NCBI GenBank assembly: GCA_903831575.1
Contig: CAIKYB010000034.1
Span: 1-64,000, forward strand
Length of the DNA: 64,000 nucleotides
From: an uncultured Bacteroidota bacterium
GTDB taxonomy: Bacteria > Bacteroidota > Bacteroidia > Chitinophagales > Chitinophagaceae
Direction: 5' to 3'
The notes beneath the pieces are model-generated. The model was not told the DNA's origin and did not search any database. It saw only the letters and a list, made by a program, of their open reading frames with translations. Numbering within the stretch: the stretch's first letter is position 1; every line of letters begins with the position of its first letter. A program made the translations under genes and the position numbers. Below, piece by piece: positions 56,497 through 64,000 of this stretch.

Positions 56497-59400
56497 CTAA
56501 TTACTTTTTTGGTTAACATTTACCATCAAGGAAACATCGTTCACCTCAATAGTAATTCCGCTGTTTAATGCAGGAGTGAACTCGAGCGAATCAGCGAGAA
56601 TTTCGCGGCAAATATAGTCTTTAAATTCCATTAAAGATGATTGGAGTTCAGCATTTTCCTCAATTGTTACAATAATTCTGTCCGTCAGTTCGTAGCTGTT
56701 TTCCTTTCTGATATTTTGAATTCGGTTAACAAATTCCCTCGCATTTCCCTCATTTTGAAGTACTTGTGAGATTGTAATGTCTAACGCAACAGTCAAAAAA
56801 CCCTTACTTGCAATCTCAAAACCTGGGATGCTATCGGTAATAATTTCCAGGTCTTCTGAGGTAATTATTATCGGATCTTCTCCATTTTCTACCAAATTCT
56901 TGTTTAAGAGATACTCCCCTTGTAGTACTTTTTCTATCAAAGCATTATCAAATTTTTCTATTTCATTCGCCGCCCATTTCATTTTCGCCCCTAATTTTTT
57001 ACCTAATGTTTTGAAATTGGCTTTTGCTTTCTTTCGGATAAAGTTATTATTGGCATCTAAAATCTCTACTTCTTTGATATTTGTTTCAGTCTTGATAATA
57101 TCTTCTATCAATTGGATGTTTTTCAACATTTCGCTATCAAGAGCAGGGATGAAAACTTTTTGCAAAGGCTGCCTTACTTTTATATTTACTTTTTTTCTTA
57201 TAGATAAAATTAAAGAAGAAGCTTCCTGAGCCAATAGCATTCTTTTTTCTAAAGCTGTATTAATCGAATTCGTTTCCACGACTGGAAATAAAGTATGATG
57301 AACAGAAGTGTTTTCAAATCGCTGTGTCACCGAATTGAGATTATTAAAAAGCCATTCCCCAAAAAATGGTGCGATTGGAGCAATCAACCTGCTTAAGGTT
57401 TCCAAACATTCATATAAAGTTTGATAAGCACATTTTTTATCATGTTTATATTCTCCTTTCCAAAAACGTCGACGGCACAAACGAACGTACCAATTGCTCA
57501 ATTGTGTATCAACAAAATCTTCAATCGCCCTTCCAGCTTGCGTAGGTTCATAGGCGTCAAAATTTTCCTCAACAGTTTTCACTAGCGTATTCAAAGCGGA
57601 AATAATCCATTGATCAATTTCAGGCCTTTCTGCTAAGGGAATTTTATTTTCATGAAAATTAAACCCATCCACATTTGCATAAAGTGCAAAAAATTGGTAA
57701 GTATTATACAAAGTGCCAAAAAACTTTCTTTGTACTTCCTTGATTCCTTCTTCATCAAATTTTAAACTATCCCATGGAGATGCATTTGTAATCAAATACC
57801 AACGCGTAGCATCTGCTCCATATTTAGCAATCGTTTCGAAAGGGTCTACCACATTGCCCAAACGCTTACTCATTTTATTTCCTGATTTATCTAAAACCAG
57901 TCCATTACTTACAACAGTTTTGTAAGCCACGCTGTCAAAAAGCAACACACCAAGTGCATGTAAAGTATAAAACCATCCTCGCGTTTGATCCACTCCTTCA
58001 GCGATAAAATCTGCAGGGAAATTCTCTTTGAAGGTTTCTTTATTTTCAAAGGGGAAATGCCATTGTGCGTAAGGCATGGCGCCACTGTCAAACCACACAT
58101 CTATTAGGTCTGGTATTCTGTTCATTGGCTTACCCGACTCGCTTACTAGGATGATGTTATCTACAAAAGGTTTGTGTAAATCAGCAGTTAGGTGATGGAT
58201 GTATGCTTCTGTTGATTGATTGTCGGCTGGCTTCCACAACCCTGCATCGTGTGATTTTTTTAATTCGTTTTTTAATTCTTCGACAGAGCCGATACATTTA
58301 TTTTCAGTGCCATCTTCAGTTCTCCAAATGGGCAAGGGCGTTCCCCAATAACGACTACGGCTAAGGTTCCAGTCCACCATGTTTTCCAACCAGTTGCCGA
58401 AGCGTCCTGTACCAGTACTTGCAGGCTTCCAGTTGATGGTTTTGTTCAACTCAATCATCCTGTCTTTTACTGCGGTAGTTTTGATAAACCAGGCATCTAA
58501 AGGATAATAAATGATAGGTTTATCTGTGCGCCAGCAATGCGGGTAACTGTGTTCATATTTTTCTACTTTAAACGCACGGTTTTCTTTCTTTAGTTTTACA
58601 GAAATATCAATATTCACATCTGCATAATCAACCTCGTCTTTATAGTTTTTTACATAACGACCGCTAAATTCTCCGACGCCATCAATAAACTTTCCTTGTT
58701 TATCTACAAGTGTTAAAATTCCGAGATTGTTTTTCTTTCCTACTTTGTAATCATCAGCACCAAATGCAGGCGCAGTGTGCACTATGCCAGTTCCATCTTC
58801 AGTAGTTACAAAGTCGCCCGTAATAACTCGGAAGGGTTGTGCTCCCGGAGTTTCTTCCTGAATTTTTTCTATTGTATTTGCTTCGTAAGGCAGCAGTTGT
58901 TCGTAACCGGTACCTTCCATTTCTTTTCCTTTGAAAGAGGAAAGTAATTCCCATGGAATGATTTTGTCGCCTTCTTTGTATGCTTCAAATGGAGTGTTTT
59001 CTGCTTCTGCTTTAAAATATTTTCCAACCAAAGCTTTTGCCAAAATTACTTTAATGGGTAAAGAGGTATAAGGGTTAAAAGTTTTTACAAGTATATACTC
59101 AATCTCTGGACCAACTGTCAATCCTAAGTTTGAGGGCAGGGTCCATGGAGTAGTCGTCCAGGCCATCAGATAACATTCATCATCAGCATTTTTTCCAAGT
59201 GATTTTTTAAAATCTGCATGTAAAGTTGAAGGAATCACTTTAAACATCACAACAGCACTGGTATCTTTTACATCTTTGTAAGTGCCAGGCTGGTTCAATT
59301 CATGAGAAGAAAGTCCTGTACCGGCGGCAGGTGAATAAGGTTGTATACTTACACTTTCGTAGAGGTATCCTTTTTTATGTAATTCACTCAGACACCACCA

Positions 59401-59883
59401 TAAAGTTTCAATATAATTATTTTCAAAAGTGACATAAGGCTTTTTGAGATCAACCCAATAGCCCATTTTTTGAGTAATATCGTCCCATTTATCTTTGAAT
59501 TGCATGACCACTTCACGACATTTCTTATTGTAATCTTCAACAGATATTTTCTTTCCAATATCTTCTTTTGTAATGCCCAATTGCTTTTCAACGCCCAATT
59601 CTACAGGTAGTCCGTGTGTATCCCAACCACCTTTTCTTTTTACCTGAAAACCTTGCATGGTTTTGTATCTGCAAACCATATCTTTTAGTGTTCTTGAAAT
59701 AACATGGTGAATACCAGGCATACCATTGGCGCTTGGCGGGCCTTCATAAAATACAAAGGGTTTATTGCCTTCGCGAATTGCAATACTTTTTTCAAAAGCT
59801 TGCTCTGCTTCCCATTTAGCGAGAATTTCACTGCCGATTTCGGGTAAATTTAAATGCTGGTATTCTTTGTATTTGACTGCCAT
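56497..59883 (-). CDS. ileS: Isoleucyl-tRNA synthetase
   Basis: The 1128-residue class I synthetase has the HIGH-type motif GMPGIHHVISR near residue 55-64, the WTTTPWTLPSN editing-domain signature, the KMSKR motif (SGNKMSKRLGN) near 668 and a C-terminal anticodon-binding region; its length is that of the longer Bacteroidota/eukaryote-like IleRS. It charges tRNA-Ile and edits valine. It is followed after 2 bases by the DksA-like gene. Upstream, a weak TAACTTCG box (59932-59925) is the only promoter hint. Confidence 0.97.
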   Translation of the reverse strand: MAVKYKEYQHLNLPEIGSEILAKWEAEQAFEKSIAIREGNKPFVFYEGPPSANGMPGIHHVISRTLKDMVCRYKTMQGFQVKRKGGWDTHGLPVELGVEKQLGITKEDIGKKISVEDYNKKCREVVMQFKDKWDDITQKMGYWVDLKKPYVTFENNYIETLWWCLSELHKKGYLYESVSIQPYSPAAGTGLSSHELNQPGTYKDVKDTSAVVMFKVIPSTLHADFKKSLGKNADDECYLMAWTTTPWTLPSNLGLTVGPEIEYILVKTFNPYTSLPIKVILAKALVGKYFKAEAENTPFEAYKEGDKIIPWELLSSFKGKEMEGTGYEQLLPYEANTIEKIQEETPGAQPFRVITGDFVTTEDGTGIVHTAPAFGADDYKVGKKNNLGILTLVDKQGKFIDGVGEFSGRYVKNYKDEVDYADVNIDISVKLKKENRAFKVEKYEHSYPHCWRTDKPIIYYPLDAWFIKTTAVKDRMIELNKTINWKPASTGTGRFGNWLENMVDWNLSRSRYWGTPLPIWRTEDGTENKCIGSVEELKNELKKSHDAGLWKPADNQSTEAYIHHLTADLHKPFVDNIILVSESGKPMNRIPDLIDVWFDSGAMPYAQWHFPFENKETFKENFPADFIAEGVDQTRGWFYTLHALGVLLFDSVAYKTVVSNGLVLDKSGNKMSKRLGNVVDPFETIAKYGADATRWYLITNASPWDSLKFDEEGIKEVQRKFFGTLYNTYQFFALYANVDGFNFHENKIPLAERPEIDQWIISALNTLVKTVEENFDAYEPTQAGRAIEDFVDTQLSNWYVRLCRRRFWKGEYKHDKKCAYQTLYECLETLSRLIAPIAPFFGEWLFNNLNSVTQRFENTSVHHTLFPVVETNSINTALEKRMLLAQEASSLILSIRKKVNIKVRQPLQKVFIPALDSEMLKNIQLIEDIIKTETNIKEVEILDANNNFIRKKAKANFKTLGKKLGAKMKWAANEIEKFDNALIEKVLQGEYLLNKNLVENGEDPIIITSEDLEIITDSIPGFEIASKGFLTVALDITISQVLQNEGNAREFVNRIQNIRKENSYELTDRIIVTIEENAELQSSLMEFKDYICREILADSLEFTPALNSGITIEVNDVSLMVNVNQKSN

Positions 59884-59988
59884 AAACTATTGCTGACTGA
59901 ATAAATTCCGTAAAAAATTGAGGGGCGAAGTTAATGATTTGCGAATAGAATTCCATCAAAAACTCGGGTGTGGTTGAGTTAGCGAGGT

Positions 59989-60930
59989 TTAATGCATCAA
60001 TAATTCACAAGGTTTTATTCCCGTGTGGTTTTTGAAAGCAGTACTAAAATGAGAAATGGAAGAATAACCGAGTGAGGCAGAAACTTCCGTTACGCTCAAT
60101 CCTTTTTCATAAAGAAGATATTTTGCATGCTCCATCCGTTGACCCTGATAAAAATCAAAAATGGTAGTGCCGAAAATTTCTTTAAATCCTTTCTTTAAAT
60201 AACATTCATTGATAGCTACTTTTCTACTCAATGCTTTGATGGTAATGGGATCACCAATATGTTGAAGTAATATTTCTCTGGAGTCTATTATTTTTTGACG
60301 GTCTTCTTCATTAGCCAGAAACTTACAATCGAAACTATTTTCATCTTTTTCGTTGAGCATGCAGTCTGCACTGTATAATAAGATAATTTGAGTCTGCGCA
60401 TTGATAAAAATATTCTCTCTGGTATCTGTATAATTGTGATTTAATAATGCTTGTATTGCAGTCTTTGTTTTTTTACAAAGCGGCGCAGTTTTTGAAAAAG
60501 TTTGCTGGTGCGAAAACGTCACGATTTTCTCGAAGAAGGAGTTGTTGTTTTTATGTGCTTTAGCAAATTGCTGGATGTAGGAAGGGCTGTAGTGGAATGA
60601 AACCATATCCAAGGTTTCTATTTTTTCCAGACAAGCATCAGAAGAATTGAACTTACAAAGATCACACTCCACTTGTTTTTCGCGACAATAAAAATTTCCG
60701 GAAACACAAAATCTGAGTTCAAGATAATTTTCTTCAGGGTTTGTTTTGCTGTAATGGTAGGATAAAACGCCCGTATCTGCTACATTCCACTGAGGTTGTT
60801 TTCGGATGCGTTTGATAGTATACTTTACCGAGCCGGGAATATTTCTTTCCAGGTCCTGAAGCATGTCTACATGTTCAGTTACACGCAACTGGTTAGTAGA
60901 TAAATCAAATATGTTGGCTAATTTTCCCAT
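59989..60930 (-). CDS. AraC-family transcriptional regulator
   Basis: The 313-residue protein has a C-terminal AraC double helix-turn-helix (ITIKALSRKVAINECYLKKGF; LSVTEVSASLGYSSISHFS; FKNHTGIKPCEL). The N-terminal half is a sensor-like region with a Cys cluster (NFYCREKQVECDLCKF, SSDACLE) that may bind metal or be redox-active. The effector is unknown. The ORF extends to a TTG at 60942, but the -7 box at 60940-60947 overlaps it, so the ATG at 60930 is used. Confidence 0.86.
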   Translation of the reverse strand: MGKLANIFDLSTNQLRVTEHVDMLQDLERNIPGSVKYTIKRIRKQPQWNVADTGVLSYHYSKTNPEENYLELRFCVSGNFYCREKQVECDLCKFNSSDACLEKIETLDMVSFHYSPSYIQQFAKAHKNNNSFFEKIVTFSHQQTFSKTAPLCKKTKTAIQALLNHNYTDTRENIFINAQTQIILLYSADCMLNEKDENSFDCKFLANEEDRQKIIDSREILLQHIGDPITIKALSRKVAINECYLKKGFKEIFGTTIFDFYQGQRMEHAKYLLYEKGLSVTEVSASLGYSSISHFSTAFKNHTGIKPCELLMH

Positions 60931-60939
60931 TAGTATAAG

Positions 60940-60947
60940 CAAATATA
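60940..60947 (-). promoter_or_regulatory. -7 promoter box of the AraC regulator
   Basis: The minus strand reads TATATTTG with 9 bases to the ATG at 60930, implying a very short leader. Confidence 0.5.
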
Positions 60948-61123
60948 CAAAAGCTATAACTAGAGGACAGCTGATTTGTGTTTGGGTCTTTAAAAAGGGC
61001 TGTATTTTAACAAGTTGGTGAAGGAATGAATTTTATATTGAAAATACTTATTGAACATCATTGGTATATAGTCGTTATTGGTGTTTAGCCAATAAAAGTT
61101 TGTTGGGTCGCTCATTAAGATTC

Positions 61124-61993
61124 TCAATTAATTCCAACGATTGTATCAGCTGATAGCTCTCGGAGTTTTATCTTTCTTGATTCGCTTGAATTCCTTGTTG
61201 CATCAGGGGTTAGCGTGACTGTTCTTTTTTGTGCTGCTATACTATCACTTGCAGCTTGCATAATTAATGCATTCCACTTTGATCCGTTATAAATTTGCAG
61301 TTCTCCATTTTGGCCACAGTTTGAACACCAGATTATCAATCCAGCGGAGGGAGCATTTATAGCATTGCGTTCTGCGCAAGTTAATTTTGGTGGAAGTAGT
61401 CCTTTTTTTGAACCTTGTTCGCTTTCTTTATGCTGGTTATTTGCTATTGGAATATAGTGTAGGGTGATAGTCCAGGAAGAAGCGTTTACTCTGTTTACGG
61501 CAGTATTGCATCCAGGAATTCCTTCAATAGTTCGCCATGCTTGCATCGCAAATTTTAAGTTAGTGCCACTTTGATAGATTCCATTTGCAATATTTACAGC
61601 GTTTCTGGTATAATCCATATTTCCTGCGGAGGAATCTCTACCAGAATATATTTTAGTTTCGGCGGTATTTGTATTTAGAAATTTTACTTGAGAGCGCTGT
61701 TCTGATTTTTTACCCATACCCATTGCAGCCATGCTGTAATAAATATCAATTCCGGTCACTTCATAAGTGCTGTCGGCTGAAGGTAATTTAAATTCAAGGA
61801 TAGCGGAATTATTACAAGTAGAATCATAATTTTTATAAGAAGTAGGAATATCTCCGATGGTAAAAGTTTTGGAGATGGTAATTTCGGGGTTTGAAAACGA
61901 AAAATTGGATAAAAAAATAAAAAGAACAAAGGCCACACCAAGTATGCCGATAGAGATAATGCCTATTTTAATAAAATTCAAGTTCCGAGTCAT
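61124..61993 (-). CDS. Membrane-anchored or secreted protein of unknown function
   Basis: The 289-residue protein has one N-terminal hydrophobic helix (FIKIGIISIGILGVAFVLFIFL) and an extracytoplasmic region. It contains VTGIDIYYSMAAMGMGKKSEQ, ASSWTITLHYIPIA and, near residue 205-235, CAERNAINAPSAGLIIWCSNCGQNGELQIYNGSKW-like sequence found in Bacteroidota surface proteins. No enzymatic domain was recognised. It is separated from the AraC gene by 181 bases and is divergent from gyrB. Confidence 0.72.
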   Translation of the reverse strand: MTRNLNFIKIGIISIGILGVAFVLFIFLSNFSFSNPEITISKTFTIGDIPTSYKNYDSTCNNSAILEFKLPSADSTYEVTGIDIYYSMAAMGMGKKSEQRSQVKFLNTNTAETKIYSGRDSSAGNMDYTRNAVNIANGIYQSGTNLKFAMQAWRTIEGIPGCNTAVNRVNASSWTITLHYIPIANNQHKESEQGSKKGLLPPKLTCAERNAINAPSAGLIIWCSNCGQNGELQIYNGSKWNALIMQAASDSIAAQKRTVTLTPDATRNSSESRKIKLRELSADTIVGIN

Positions 61994-62133
61994 AAAATAA
62001 AAATCTCTGTAAATATATAAAAAAGGAACTCAACCCAGTAAAAAAGACAAATCCGTTTTTTTAAGGTTAAAAAACATAAATAAATAATCTCGAAATCGAA
62101 GCAAAAAAATGCAGAAAAACCCTTTGTTTTCGG

Positions 62134-62141
62134 TATATTTG
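62134..62141 (+). promoter_or_regulatory. -7 promoter box of gyrB
   Basis: TATATTTGC matches TAnnTTTG, 43 bases before the ATG at 62185. No -33 TTTG at correct spacing. Confidence 0.6.
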
Positions 62142-62166
62142 CGAATATCTAATTTTTTAATTTTAA

Positions 62167-64000
<1,834 letters not shown>

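Noticed and set aside
55964..56516. Two plus-strand ORFs rich in Phe/Tyr/Asn and Thr/Phe/Leu
   Set aside because: They mirror the lysine-rich repeats of the DksA-like gene on the other strand and have no signal, domain or promoter.

Overview
The window looks like chromosomal DNA of an AT-rich member of the Bacteroidota, most likely a Chitinophagaceae-like relative. Pointers seen in the sequence are: promoters of the TTTG-N19/20-TAnnTTTG type in front of many genes; type IX secretion and gliding genes (PorT, RemB); secreted proteins with C-terminal sorting-type domains; a TonB-dependent receptor with a carboxypeptidase-regulatory N-terminal domain; a FISUMP-domain lipoprotein; and the serine/threonine-rich SYxWNGxTYTxSG repeat array common in secreted proteins of that group. 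No tRNA, rRNA, CRISPR array, prophage or complete insertion sequence was seen. Most of the window is ordinary core chromosome.

Layout. 1-4387 (minus): a giant secreted M36 metalloprotease, cut by the left edge. 4735-13247 (plus): atpA standing alone, a YugP-type zinc peptidase, two tandem clpP genes, clpX, purA, an acidic/basic low-complexity protein and pabB. 13319-21704 (minus): tatA-gatA-lytic transglycosylase, rplS, rny, and pheT-(coiled coil)-zapA. 22106-26385 (plus): dnaB-esterase-rsmE, then a FISUMP lipoprotein. 26388-28512: a decayed duplication in which the 3' ends of a FISUMP gene and of terC occur twice around a small lipoprotein gene. 28718-35117: a TonB receptor, DUF983, an ABC exporter and yifB. 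35336-39192: remB, ubiE-porT, engB. 39258-45255 (minus): a secreted metzincin with a small partner, a DCC thiol oxidoreductase, pyruvate dehydrogenase E2, and dnaX. 45322-51897: a GNAT-like protein, a sterol-desaturase-family enzyme, frr, a MraY/WecA-type transferase, a half transketolase, and rbfA with an FtsX/LolC-like permease. 51964-55477 (plus): an MsbA-like exporter followed by two copies of a 95-bp hairpin element, each upstream of a gene. 55571-60930 (minus): a DksA-like protein with a lysine-rich tail, ileS and an AraC regulator. 62185 to the right edge: gyrB.

Functional threads. Replication and repair: dnaB, dnaX, gyrB. Translation: pheT, ileS, rplS, frr, rbfA, gatA, rsmE, engB. Proteolysis: ClpP1/ClpP2/ClpX. 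Envelope and secretion: tatA, porT, remB, exporters, and T9SS-type cargo (the M36 protease and the metzincin).

The observations I rate highest are: an A10 homopolymer (followed by A8 and A7) in dnaX exactly at the collar-to-tau junction, where slippage in either direction gives an immediate stop and a gamma-like product; the paired 95-bp elements at 53775 and 54228 with wobble-conserved hairpins; the orphan placement of atpA and of the N-terminal transketolase half; and the FISUMP/terC duplication scar. No wholly new multi-gene system is evident.
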